From Chloroflexota bacterium (GTDB lineage Bacteria; Chloroflexota; UBA6077; FW602-bin22; JAMCVK01), in NCBI GenBank assembly GCA_023475225.1, contig JAMCVK010000002.1, positions 21,517-85,516 on the forward strand: a stretch of 64,000 nucleotides of DNA. Reading direction: 5' to 3'. The notes under the pieces are model-generated. The model made no database searches, was not told the DNA's origin, and worked only from the letters and a program-made list of their open reading frames with translations. Positions 17,990 through 29,279 of this stretch are shown here, piece after piece. The translations under genes were made by a program, and so were the position numbers. The first letter of the stretch is position 1; each line of letters opens with the position of its first letter.

Positions 17990-19574
17990 CGTAGGCTTCA
18001 CGGCGGGGATCAGCCCCGCCAAACAACACGCCTTTCTTGCGGTCAATGATGATCCCTTGAGCGCTTCCCAAATCGAAGTCCCAGTCGGCCATAAGGAAGA
18101 TATGGTGTCCCTGATCCTCCAGCCTCCTGCCCACCACCGCCGCCAGGCGGCTCTCCAGTCCTAGCCTATTTTCCGGATACAGACGCCAGCGCGGGGCTTC
18201 CACAGCTTGCTGAATGTCCATTCCAAAGACGACGATGTTGTTGAGGACCTGCAACAGCGTCTGAGTCTGTCCGTCGGCCCCAGGGGTGCCGAAGACCAGG
18301 AAAAGATGCCCATCCTTGAAGCCCATGGCCGGATTAAGGGTATGATAGGGACGCTTGCGGGGCTGGATACAATTGACGTGACCCCCCGTCAGGTTGAAGG
18401 AGCTGCCCCGATTGTGCAAGATTATGCCGGTCTTCTCATCGGCCAGGCCGGAGCCAAAGTTATCGAAGATGCTTTGAATCAAGGAAACAGCGCTGCCCTC
18501 TTCATCAACCACAGCGAGATAGACCGTGTCCTCCCCACCCCTTAGCTGACCGGGTGCTACCTGCGCCGCTGCCCAAGCTGGATCGATCTCGTTCCTCCGG
18601 CGCGCCGCGTACTCCTTAGAAAGCAACAGCGCCACAGGAATGTCCATAAAATCGGGATCTCCGATATATTTATCGCGGTCGGCAAAGCTCAGCTTGACCG
18701 CCTCCACAAGAAGGTGAATATAACCGGGAGCATTATGACCCAAGTCTTCGAGAGGGATGTCCTCTACGAGGTTCAATTGCAATAGAAGGGCTATCCCCTG
18801 GCTGTTGGGAGGCATCTCATAAATCTGATAACCACGATAGGTAGTGCTGATGGGTTCCATCCAGGTACTGCTGTGTTCAGCGAAGTCCTGCAGGGTGTGT
18901 GACCCTCCCCATTTCTGGAGCGATCCCACCAGAGCCGCGGTGATCTCACCATTATAGAAAACCGACCGACCACCGGCCGCGATCTCAGACAGGCTCCTGC
19001 CCAGGTTGGCTTGCACTAGCACGTCCCCTGATTCTGGGGGTCGGCCATTCGGCCAGAGTAGGGTCCAAAGGGCAGGGGAGGCTCTGGTGCGGAACCATTC
19101 GCTGCACAGTTGCTGATGAAGGTGGACGGAAACCGGGAAGCCCTCCAGGGCATAGGTGATGGCCGGGCGCAAAACCTCAGCCAAACTCATAGTTCCGAAG
19201 CGGGAGAGGGCCGTCACCCAGCCATCCACGACCCCAGGCACGGTCACAGAATGAACACTAGTGGAAGGAATATCTTTATAACCTCTCTCCCAAAACCACT
19301 GCCTATCAGCCCCAGAGGGTGCTCGGCCACTGGCATTGAGGGCCAGCACCCTGCCGCCCCTAGCCCCGTAAAAAAGAAGGAAGAGATCACCACCCAGGCC
19401 ACAGGCGTAGGGTTTAACGACGGCCAATACAGCCGCGGCCGCGATGGCCGCATCCATGGCGTTGCCACCCTTCCTGAGAATATCTATGGCTGTCTGAGTA
19501 GCCAGGTGATGGTCAGAAACGGCCATCGCCCGTCTGCTGGTGATCACCGGACGGTAGGTGGAAAGAGGAGCCAT
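17976..19574 (-). CDS. Gamma-glutamyltransferase-family Ntn hydrolase (paralogue 2, HpxW candidate)
   Basis: 532 aa, no signal peptide. Autoprocessing site GGED-TVYLAVVD gives Thr350 as predicted nucleophile; a GTPGADGQTQ segment and an ADPRREAYAIGL tail complete the small subunit. Length and cytoplasmic location resemble HpxW, the GGT-like oxamate amidohydrolase of Klebsiella purine catabolism, which converts oxamate to oxalate and ammonia. That assignment is inference from context: it directly faces DUF2877 and an oxalate-oxidoreductase-like operon lies 6 kb away. Start 19574 has GGAGGA 4 bases upstream. It shares family but only moderate similarity with the paralogue at 808-2574. Confidence 0.9.
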   Translation of the reverse strand: MAPLSTYRPVITSRRAMAVSDHHLATQTAIDILRKGGNAMDAAIAAAAVLAVVKPYACGLGGDLFLLFYGARGGRVLALNASGRAPSGADRQWFWERGYKDIPSTSVHSVTVPGVVDGWVTALSRFGTMSLAEVLRPAITYALEGFPVSVHLHQQLCSEWFRTRASPALWTLLWPNGRPPESGDVLVQANLGRSLSEIAAGGRSVFYNGEITAALVGSLQKWGGSHTLQDFAEHSSTWMEPISTTYRGYQIYEMPPNSQGIALLLQLNLVEDIPLEDLGHNAPGYIHLLVEAVKLSFADRDKYIGDPDFMDIPVALLLSKEYAARRRNEIDPAWAAAQVAPGQLRGGEDTVYLAVVDEEGSAVSLIQSIFDNFGSGLADEKTGIILHNRGSSFNLTGGHVNCIQPRKRPYHTLNPAMGFKDGHLFLVFGTPGADGQTQTLLQVLNNIVVFGMDIQQAVEAPRWRLYPENRLGLESRLAAVVGRRLEDQGHHIFLMADWDFDLGSAQGIIIDRKKGVLFGGADPRREAYAIGL

Positions 19575-19730
19575 TCAATCCTCCGGGTCGTAAAAGTCAT
19601 AGCTGCTCCAGCCACAGAGCGGGCTTTGGTCATAGCACGGGATTGTCTGGGGCCATTTTACGGGGCGATCTATATTCCCGTCAAGAACGCACAGACAGCC
19701 CGGCTGGAATTCGATTTGGGATACCCAGGG

Positions 19731-21323
19731 TTAAGGCCGGCCCCTGGAATGCGACTGGGCTGATCGCTGTTCCGGGGGCTGGCCCGTGCCCTCCCTCGGA
19801 CCCCTCTCCCGGGCAGGTGGTGGCGTAACCACTGGGGGTTCGGCTGCTGGCGTTGGACTCAAGGGGTTTTCCACCGGCCGGCCGGGTGTGACTCGACCTT
19901 GCGGATGGGCCCTGGGCGTCCGAGAGGGCGTCTCCGGTTTGACCGGCGTTGCAGTGGGTGTCGGCGTTGCAGACGGTCCCTCCGATTTGACCGACGTCCT
20001 GGCGGGCGTTGCCCGCCGCTCCTGGCCCTCCTCTGGCTCACCTCTGCGCGGCGGCGTAACCCCTGGCTGACGTGTCGGTCGCGGCTTGGCCTCAGGACTG
20101 GGTGTCGCCGCTGGAGTAGGCTGACCCGCTGGGAGAGCAGGCTGTGGTTCGCCACCCAAGCTGCTTATGAGCGTGGTATAGGCAGCGTAGAGCCGGTCAT
20201 AGTTCGCCTGACTGATGTGGCCCGAACGCTGCAGGGCGTTGAGCTCGTGCAAGAAAGCATCCAGCTGATTTAGGGATACCTTAGTCTGACCACGCTCCAG
20301 GCTCGCCTGGACAGACAGCAGTTTAGCCAGTAAGCCCTCGTAGCTCTGACCGGGGACGTTGGGATCCGCGCTCAAAGAGACGACATCAGAGATGGTCTGG
20401 GTGAGGGTGATGCCTATCGTGTTGCTGATAGACGGAGTGGCAGTCGGCGGCGGGGTCGGTGTAAGCGGCGCTGGCGTGGCTGGCGTCGTTGGGGTAACCT
20501 CCGCTGCCGGTGTGCCGACCCTCTTGCCACTCGGCTTCTTCCCCTCTACCGCCCTGCTAGCTATCTCGATGCCCCAGCGACTGGTCTCCCTGGCTCGTTC
20601 CAGGGAACTCCGTGCCTCCGCTGGAGCCGACTCCATCACCCTGGCCAGAGCGGACTGCTGTCGGGCCAGATTTTCCTGCAGGCGTGCCAGGGGAACCGTA
20701 ACATCTTTACCTTCCGCTTCATCCTCAACAAGCAATCCTACGGCCTTATCCACATTGCGACGGTACTGCTCGGCCAGATCCCCAGCTGCTTCACTTCTCC
20801 CCAGCTGAATGCTCTTCGCCAACTCGCTCAGGCGCTTGGCCGCCAGCTCCTCGTAAACCTGGGCCTTCGCCTCGGCCGACGGAGCCAGGCCCAACTGCAA
20901 CTGCTCGAGAGAGGTCTTAACAGTATATAAAGGATCGCCGGGCAGACTGCCCTGTGCGGCCACGGCCGTTCCTCCACTGGCCATCACCGTGATGGCCAAA
21001 ATGATGGCGACAATCAATGCTGGCATACTCATCCTCCTGATCTTAATGGGACTTTCCCAATTAAGATAACGAAGGAGAGACCACCTTGTTACTGGTTCCG
21101 CACATATTCGCTGCATCAACCGGGCGCGAGCCAGCCTCTTGAATTGCGGGCTAGGCTCGACATCTTTAGGGTAATGAAGCTCTAGGGCCAGGCGCAGCAG
21201 TGGCGCTAGATCCGCCCCCAGGACAGCATACTCTGCTGAGATTTCCTCGATGTTTTTGTGTCCCTTCCCCAGCTCCTCCAGGGCCTCAGCCAGGACACCC
21301 TCTACTCTTCTCTTCTCAGGCAC
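19731..21323 (-). CDS. DUF5667-containing membrane protein, probable anti-sigma-like partner
   Basis: 530 aa. Residues 1-75 form a small alpha-helical N-terminal region resembling zinc-less anti-sigma domains. A single transmembrane helix lies near 98-122, followed by the DUF5667 core (QGSLPGDPLYTVKTSLEQLQLGL), helical regions, and a C-terminal half dominated by Pro, Thr, Ala, Arg and Gly repeats. That half is probably an extracytoplasmic or wall-spanning stalk. Start is a GTG at 21323 with GGAGGGGGAG upstream and overlaps the sigma-factor gene by 22 bases, so translation is coupled. DUF5667 proteins commonly follow ECF sigma genes, which suggests it controls that sigma factor at the membrane. 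Confidence 0.85.
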   Translation of the reverse strand: MPEKRRVEGVLAEALEELGKGHKNIEEISAEYAVLGADLAPLLRLALELHYPKDVEPSPQFKRLARARLMQRICAEPVTRWSLLRYLNWESPIKIRRMSMPALIVAIILAITVMASGGTAVAAQGSLPGDPLYTVKTSLEQLQLGLAPSAEAKAQVYEELAAKRLSELAKSIQLGRSEAAGDLAEQYRRNVDKAVGLLVEDEAEGKDVTVPLARLQENLARQQSALARVMESAPAEARSSLERARETSRWGIEIASRAVEGKKPSGKRVGTPAAEVTPTTPATPAPLTPTPPPTATPSISNTIGITLTQTISDVVSLSADPNVPGQSYEGLLAKLLSVQASLERGQTKVSLNQLDAFLHELNALQRSGHISQANYDRLYAAYTTLISSLGGEPQPALPAGQPTPAATPSPEAKPRPTRQPGVTPPRRGEPEEGQERRATPARTSVKSEGPSATPTPTATPVKPETPSRTPRAHPQGRVTPGRPVENPLSPTPAAEPPVVTPPPARERGPREGTGQPPEQRSAQSHSRGRP

Positions 21324-21892
21324 AACCTCTCCCCCTCCAGAATATGGCGCAACGCCTGTAGGGCCCGGAATTGAGCTATGCGCACTGCTCCCTCGCTCTT
21401 ACCGAGGATGGCGGCCACCTCCGGATACTCCAGCCCATCAAGGAAACGCAGCATGATTACCTGCTGCTGTTCAGGCTTTAGCCGTAAGACTGCCTGCCGG
21501 AGCGTCTGCTGTGTTAGGTGTTGCTCAGCTATCACCACCGGATCGGCCCAAACATCCGTCTCAATAGTCTCTGTCTCCAGAACCTCTCCCTTCGGCCTCT
21601 TATGGCGATAACGATCAACAACCAGGTTTTGGGCAATCTTAAAAAGCCAGGCCACGAAGGGGACACCTTGGGGACGATAGCGCTCAATAGATTGCCAGGC
21701 CCTCAAGAAAACCTCCTCCGTCAGATCCTCAGCCTCACTGCGGTCACCAAGGCGGTAGTAGACATGGCGGTAGACGCGGTCAACGTAAAGGTCATAAAGC
21801 TGTCCGAAGGCCTCCGTATCCCGTTTGATGGCCCGCTCGAGCAATTCTAAGCCCTCGGCTGGGATCGAACCTTGCTGCGGCATCTTATCCAT
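21302..21892 (-). CDS. ECF-type RNA polymerase sigma factor
   Basis: 196 aa. Region 2 (about residues 20-95) includes FGQLYDLYVDRVYRHVYYRLGDRSEAEDLTEEVFLRAW and FVAWLFKIAQNLVVDRYR. Region 4 (about 130-185) includes LKPEQQQVIMLRFLDGLEYPEVAAILGKSEGAVRIAQFRAL. It would redirect RNA polymerase in response to an envelope or stress signal relayed by the DUF5667 protein encoded with it. The start at 21892 has no strong ribosome site; an alternative ATG lies three codons later. A good vegetative-type promoter lies about 65 bases upstream. Confidence 0.95.
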   Translation of the reverse strand: MDKMPQQGSIPAEGLELLERAIKRDTEAFGQLYDLYVDRVYRHVYYRLGDRSEAEDLTEEVFLRAWQSIERYRPQGVPFVAWLFKIAQNLVVDRYRHKRPKGEVLETETIETDVWADPVVIAEQHLTQQTLRQAVLRLKPEQQQVIMLRFLDGLEYPEVAAILGKSEGAVRIAQFRALQALRHILEGERLCLRREE

Positions 21893-21958
21893 ATAAATAA
21901 CGAAAAAGCCTAATTTTTGTTACGCCGAATACCACCATCAATGCCCCGTGACCGCCCT

Positions 21959-21987
21959 ATTCTAGGAGTCCAGCGCACAACGGTCAA
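21959..21987 (-). promoter_or_regulatory. Sigma-70-type promoter of the ECF sigma operon
   Basis: Minus-strand TTGACC (21987-21982), 17-base spacer, TAGAAT (21964-21959). Both hexamers are 5/6 matches to consensus with ideal spacing, and the predicted start lies roughly 60 bases before the sigma-factor ATG. Confidence 0.7.
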
Positions 21988-22161
21988 TTATATTTGCCAA
22001 AAGGTACAAAATAAGTTATAATGTCATCAGGTGGCTGGGTGGCCTTACCACTAATCTTCCCACACCAAGCAAAAGGGGGGCGAGGAGGGAGTGTGGAAAG
22101 GTCATGGAGGGAGGGCGCAGCCTCACTACTGGGAGTGCATCGGGATACACCCTAGACCCAA

Positions 22162-22531
22162 TCCCCCTTCTCCCGCCGGGGCAAGGGGAGGTCAAGGAGG
22201 GAACCCCCTCCTGGGAGGGTTCTAGGGCTCCGCCCAAGCCTACACTCCCCCTTCTCCCGCCGGGGCAAGGGGAGGTCAAGGAGGGAACCCCCTCCTGGGA
22301 GGGTTCTAGGGCTCTGCCCTAGCCTACACTCCCCCTTCTCCCGCCGGATAGGGGGTAGTCCAGAAGGGGAGCACCCCTCCTGGGAGGGTTCTAGGGCTCC
22401 GCCCTAGCCTACATTCCCCCTTCTCCCGCCGGATAGGGGGTAGTCCAGAAGGGGAGCACCCCTCCTGGGAGGGTTCTAGGGCTCCGCCCTAGCCTACACT
22501 CCCCCTTCTCCCGCAAAGCGGGAGAAGGGGG
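22162..22531 (+). repeat. 84-85 bp tandem repeat array ending in a perfect hairpin
   Basis: This stretch of the 645-base gap between the sigma factor and the FCD regulator holds four near-identical units starting at 22162, 22246, 22330 and 22415, plus a partial fifth at 22500. Spacings are 84, 84, 85 and 85 bases. Units 1-2 and units 3-4 form two sequence subtypes. Each unit contains small inverted repeats such as CTAGGGC-TCC-GCCCTAG and CCCTCC-TG-GGAGGG. The partial unit ends in a perfect 14-bp hairpin (22501-22514 with 22518-22531, loop AAA) just before the next gene. No coding potential is evident. The rest of the gap (21988-22161) shows nothing recognisable. Confidence 0.9.
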
Positions 22532-22538
22532 CAGGGGG

Positions 22539-23255
22539 ATGAGGGTTCTCATCAAAATGAAACCAACGATTCAACCGATCAAAAAGACCAAAATATCTGA
22601 GGATATCGCCCTTCAGATCAGAGACCTCATCGCCAGTGGGCAGCTCCAGCCGGGTGATCGACTGCCCCCAGAGCGAGAGCTAGCCGAGTACTTCGGAGTC
22701 AGTCGCGCCTCGGTGCGGGAGGCAATGCGCACCCTGGAGCTACTGGGACTGGTGGAAAGCAAGCACGGCGATGGTACTTTTATCCGAGAGGGCAGCATCG
22801 AAGGTCTGGCCCAATCGCTCTCCTCAATACTGCTGACCCGGCAAGGGGTGGTCGTCGAGATCATGGATGCGCGCAAGATGCTCGAACCACCCCTAGCTAT
22901 GCGGGCGGCCGAGCGAGCTTCAGCAGATGATCTGGCTGAATTGGAACAACTGTTATCGACCCAGGAGGAGAAGGTCGCCAGGGGAGAGAGCCCCGTTGAA
23001 GAGGATAGCCGCTTCCACTATGCTTTGGCCAGGGCCACCGGCAATCGGGTTATCCTTAAGCTGGTTGATGCGATGATGGAACTCCTGCACGAGTCACGCC
23101 AGCACTACTGGCAGACCCCTGAGCGAGCCCAGCGGTCGCTCGCTGGCCACCGGCGCATCCTCAAAGCCCTACTCGCTAAGGATCCAAAGGCCGCTTATAG
23201 GTCCATGCTAGACCATTTGGAAGAGGTGGAAACATCGATACGCCAAAGCGAGTGA
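22539..23255 (+). CDS. FadR-type GntR-family regulator with FCD domain
   Basis: 238 aa. N-terminal winged helix (about residues 15-80) with DRLPPERELAEYFGVSRASVREAMRTLELLGLVESKHGDGTFI. C-terminal all-helical FCD domain with the metal-ligand pattern (D..FH in EDSRFHYALARATGN, later H residues in AGHRRIL and DHLEE). FCD regulators usually sense carboxylates such as lactate, malonate or glycolate. It overlaps the CDC48-like gene by four bases (GTGA), so they are translationally coupled, and precedes the oxalate-oxidoreductase-like operon. A C2 carboxylate such as oxalate would be a sensible effector (inference). ATG at 22539 abuts the repeat hairpin; ATG at 22557 is an alternative start. Confidence 0.92.
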   Translation: MRVLIKMKPTIQPIKKTKISEDIALQIRDLIASGQLQPGDRLPPERELAEYFGVSRASVREAMRTLELLGLVESKHGDGTFIREGSIEGLAQSLSSILLTRQGVVVEIMDARKMLEPPLAMRAAERASADDLAELEQLLSTQEEKVARGESPVEEDSRFHYALARATGNRVILKLVDAMMELLHESRQHYWQTPERAQRSLAGHRRILKALLAKDPKAAYRSMLDHLEEVETSIRQSE

Positions 23256-25363
23256 CCCTTCGTGTGGCTGAGTCTCTCATTGAGGACGTCGGCCGCAGGA
23301 CTGTACGCCTGGACCCGCACGATATGGACACGATTGGGGCTACCCCTGGCGACATCGTCGCCCTAATCGGTAAGAACCGGACCGTGGCCAGGGCTATGCC
23401 CACCCTTCCGGAATTCTATGGGTGTGGATTGGCTCAAATAGATGGTCGTACTCGGGCTAATGCCGGGGTCGGCCTCGGCGAGGGAATACTCGTAGAGAGG
23501 ACACAGGCACAACCGGCGCGCTCCCTCGTGTTAACATACACCGACACCGGGCAGGGAACGACCCCTCTCTCCACACTTGATGTCCAAGCCATAGGCGAAC
23601 TCCTTCATGAGTTGCCATTGATTGCCGGTGACCAGGTCGACCTGGGAGTTTCCGCGGCACATGCGGGCCCTCTCTCGGTCTTGGGGAGTGCCCCTCAGGG
23701 TCCTGTCCTCGTCACCCCCCAGACACAGATAACGCTCCTCCCTCCGGACGAGACTGCGCCGCGCCGCTTTCACTCAGCCTACGAAGACATAGGCGGCCTG
23801 GACGAGGAGATACGACACATCCGGGAGATGGTGGAATTGCCCATCAAGTACCCCGAACTGTTCGCCCGCGTAGGCATCCAGCCACCAAAGGGGCTGCTCC
23901 TGTACGGCCCACCAGGGACAGGTAAGACGCTGATCGCCCGTGTGCTGGCTAGCGAAGTCAGGGCCCATTTTATCCACGTTAATGGTCCAGAGATAATGCA
24001 CAAATATTACGGTGAAAGCGAGGCGAGGCTACGTGAAGTCTTTGAGGAGGCGAGCCAAAACGCGCCAAGCATCATCTTCCTGGACGAGATCGACGCCATC
24101 GCCCCCCGGCGGGCGACCGTCGCTGGCGAGGTGGAAAAGAGGGTGGTAGCCCAATTACTGGCCCTGATGGATGGGCTGGTTGGACGGAGGGAGGTGGTGG
24201 TGATCGGCGCCACTAACATGCCGGAGCTGCTTGACCCTGCCCTGCGTCGCCCCGGACGCTTTGACCGGGAGGTGCATATCACCATCCCTGACGAGAAGGG
24301 ACGCTGGGGGATTTTGCGCATCCACACCCAGCCGATGCCTCTTCATCCCAGCGTTGATCTGGCTTGCTTGGCAAAGATGACCAGTGGCTACGTTGGCGCT
24401 GACCTGGAGATGCTCTGTAAAGAGGCCGGTATGAGTGCCCTGCGCCGCATGTTGCCCTCGCCGGACATGACGGCCGAGTCTGCCGCCTCTCTGAATGATC
24501 TGAAGGTCTGGGTCACCATGGACGACTTTTACCAGGCCATGCAGGAGGTTGAGCCGGCGGGTACACGGGAGATCCTCATCGAAAAACCCTCCCTCACCTT
24601 CAGTGATGTGGGTGGTCTTGAGGAGCTCAAGGAGGAGCTCCTGACGGTAATTGCTCTGCCCCTACGCCATGCCGAGCTGATCGAGCAAGGGCAGTTGACC
24701 CCGCCCAGGTCGGTATTTCTCCATGGTCCACCTGGCAGTGGCAAGACCCTGTTGGCCAAAGCCTTGGCCGGGGAGCTAAAACTCAGCTTCGTCGAAGTCA
24801 ACCCCTCAGCCATATCCTCCAAATGGATGGGAGAAGCCGAAAAGTCTTTAGGGGATGTCTTCCGCGCCGTCAGACACGCCGGTCCTTGTGTTCTCTTCCT
24901 CGATCACATCGACATCCTGGCCCCTCGACGCGGCGCATTGACCGAGTCCTACATTTCAGCCCGGGTGATGGCCAGGTTAATGCGCGAGATGAGCACCATA
25001 ACAAACGTCAAGGGACTGATCGTCGTTGCCGCCACAGATCGGATAGACCTGGTCGATCCCGCCGTGTTAGCCAAATTCGACCTTCAGTTGCCGGTACCCT
25101 TGCCCGACCAGCACACACGAGAGAAGATATTCACCATCCTAACCAGGGACAGGTCGCTGGCCAATGACGTAGACATCACTGCCCTTGCCGCAGCCACCGC
25201 CGGTATGACGGGCAGCGACATAGCCTCCATCTGTAAGAAGGCCACCGTCTACGCTCTCAAAGAGCATCTGGCAACAGGGGGACAAGTAGAGACCAGTCCA
25301 TCGCTGGCGGCCAGGCACTTCGCTGCTGCCCTGGCTATAGTCAACCGCCCTACACCAGAGTAG
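23252..25363 (+). CDS. CDC48/VCP-like double AAA+ ATPase with degenerate D2
   Basis: 703 aa, GTG start. An N-terminal CDC48-type double-psi barrel region (about 1-165) resembles archaeal VAT. D1 (about 175-400) is complete: Walker A GPPGTGKT (219-226), Walker B FLDE (D278, E279) and the arginine-finger motif RRPGR (332-336). D2 (about 445-690) has an intact Walker A GPPGSGKT (492-499), but Walker B reads FLDH (H552 in place of the catalytic Glu), and the segment that should hold the RPGR arginine fingers reads AVLAKFD with no Arg. D2 probably binds but does not hydrolyse ATP. CDC48 proteins unfold or extract substrates; in bacteria they are uncommon and probably archaeal in origin. Coupled to the FCD regulator upstream; the oxidoreductase operon starts 120 bases downstream. 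Confidence 0.93.
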   Translation: MTLRVAESLIEDVGRRTVRLDPHDMDTIGATPGDIVALIGKNRTVARAMPTLPEFYGCGLAQIDGRTRANAGVGLGEGILVERTQAQPARSLVLTYTDTGQGTTPLSTLDVQAIGELLHELPLIAGDQVDLGVSAAHAGPLSVLGSAPQGPVLVTPQTQITLLPPDETAPRRFHSAYEDIGGLDEEIRHIREMVELPIKYPELFARVGIQPPKGLLLYGPPGTGKTLIARVLASEVRAHFIHVNGPEIMHKYYGESEARLREVFEEASQNAPSIIFLDEIDAIAPRRATVAGEVEKRVVAQLLALMDGLVGRREVVVIGATNMPELLDPALRRPGRFDREVHITIPDEKGRWGILRIHTQPMPLHPSVDLACLAKMTSGYVGADLEMLCKEAGMSALRRMLPSPDMTAESAASLNDLKVWVTMDDFYQAMQEVEPAGTREILIEKPSLTFSDVGGLEELKEELLTVIALPLRHAELIEQGQLTPPRSVFLHGPPGSGKTLLAKALAGELKLSFVEVNPSAISSKWMGEAEKSLGDVFRAVRHAGPCVLFLDHIDILAPRRGALTESYISARVMARLMREMSTITNVKGLIVVAATDRIDLVDPAVLAKFDLQLPVPLPDQHTREKIFTILTRDRSLANDVDITALAAATAGMTGSDIASICKKATVYALKEHLATGGQVETSPSLAARHFAAALAIVNRPTPE

Positions 25364-25483
25364 GGCAGATTCACTTGGAGAGCATGCCCCGCCAGGAGGC
25401 ACGGAGAGGGCTAACACCTTTTCAAGAGAGATCGAAGGGCGTTTCCAAACGTCCGCAGATGATAACAAAGTTAAGGAGGAACA

Positions 25484-26470
25484 ATGGCTATTCATCAGGA
25501 GAACCTTATCGAGGTTACAGTTTGGTTTCGAGGTGTTGTGGAGGGAAGATTGGCCCGCAAGATCGTCAATACGCTAGCCAGCGCTGCGGCACAGGAGGGC
25601 AAATTTATGCAGGCCTTCGATAACTACGCTGATGCACCTGATCGCGTTGATGTGCCCTGTCGGTCGTACGCTCGCCTCTGTCCAGAGCCCATCGCCGAAC
25701 CGTATATCTACGAGAATCACCATCCAAGCGTGGTAGTAGCCACCGATGCCGCCCTGGTCAAGGGCTGCGACGTCTTGAAGGGGATGGAACCAGACGGCGT
25801 GCTTGTGGTGAATACTTCCCGGGAGCCAACGGAGATACTGAAACTGCTGGAGGGGCTGGAGAACCGCAGTCGTCTCAAGACGGTAGCCACGATCGATGCT
25901 GGCGAGGGGGCAAGACCGCGTGCCCCTTACGGCGCTGGTGGGGAGGGAGCTGTAGATAGGCCAGTTGACCCCGGCCCAGGCGCCCCGATCTTAGGAGCCA
26001 TTGCCCGCGCCTCAGGCGTCGTTAAACTGGAATCGCTGCTAGCTGTGGAGACGGACAAGGCCGGCCTCCAGAAAGGTTGTGACCAGGTGAAGATGCTCAC
26101 AAACCCAGTCTATAGGCCAGAGGAACGCAAGGTGGAGAGCCCAATCCCTCACCTTGGCCATAAGGTCGATTTGATTATCCCGGCTCCATCACCTAACGGT
26201 GAGAACGAGGGATTCATCACCAGTAACTTCCGCCAATGGCGACCCATCTTCGACGAAGACAAGTGCACCCTGTGTCGCCTTTGCTGGATCAGCTGTCCAG
26301 ATTCATGCATTCGTATCTCACCTGAAGAGTCCCCCAAGATAGCCATCGACCTGAAGTATTGTAAGGGATGTGGCATCTGCTGGTCCGTCTGCCCCGTCCC
26401 CGGCGCTCTACGTCCAGAAGACGAGTTGAACTTCGAAGGCGGGATGGTCCGCCTAACTTATACTGGTTGA
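25484..26470 (+). CDS. 2-oxoacid:ferredoxin oxidoreductase, fused gamma-delta subunit (oxalate oxidoreductase type)
   Basis: 328 aa. The N-terminal part (about 8-190) is the gamma domain, starting TVWFRGVVEGRLARKIVNT. The C-terminal part is a delta-type ferredoxin with two CxxCxxCxxxC clusters: C261/264/267/271 and C293/296/299/303, each expected to hold a [4Fe-4S] cluster that carries electrons out to ferredoxin. Gamma-delta fusion followed by alpha and beta in three genes is the arrangement of Moorella oxalate oxidoreductase, whereas many pyruvate enzymes have four separate chains or one large chain. The start has an excellent AAGGAGG site. It ends 10 bases before the alpha-subunit ATG. The enzyme is cytoplasmic. 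Confidence 0.93.
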   Translation: MAIHQENLIEVTVWFRGVVEGRLARKIVNTLASAAAQEGKFMQAFDNYADAPDRVDVPCRSYARLCPEPIAEPYIYENHHPSVVVATDAALVKGCDVLKGMEPDGVLVVNTSREPTEILKLLEGLENRSRLKTVATIDAGEGARPRAPYGAGGEGAVDRPVDPGPGAPILGAIARASGVVKLESLLAVETDKAGLQKGCDQVKMLTNPVYRPEERKVESPIPHLGHKVDLIIPAPSPNGENEGFITSNFRQWRPIFDEDKCTLCRLCWISCPDSCIRISPEESPKIAIDLKYCKGCGICWSVCPVPGALRPEDELNFEGGMVRLTYTG

Positions 26471-26480
26471 GGTGAGTAAA

Positions 26481-29114
<2,634 letters not shown>

Positions 29115-29279
29115 CCTTCCTGCTACGCCTCATTCGACTCCAGGGGTTGCAGGCAGTCAACCTCTGTATCACCCATCAGCCATTATACCTTGCTGGGGAC
29201 TATTTTCCTATTGACCTTTCTTGCCCAAGTGATTATGATGGGCAAGCCGCAACATAGGTTCAACCTGAGGGAAGAGGCT

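Noticed and set aside
22162..22531. CRISPR array
   Set aside because: Units are contiguous 84-85 bp repeats without unique spacers and no cas genes are nearby.
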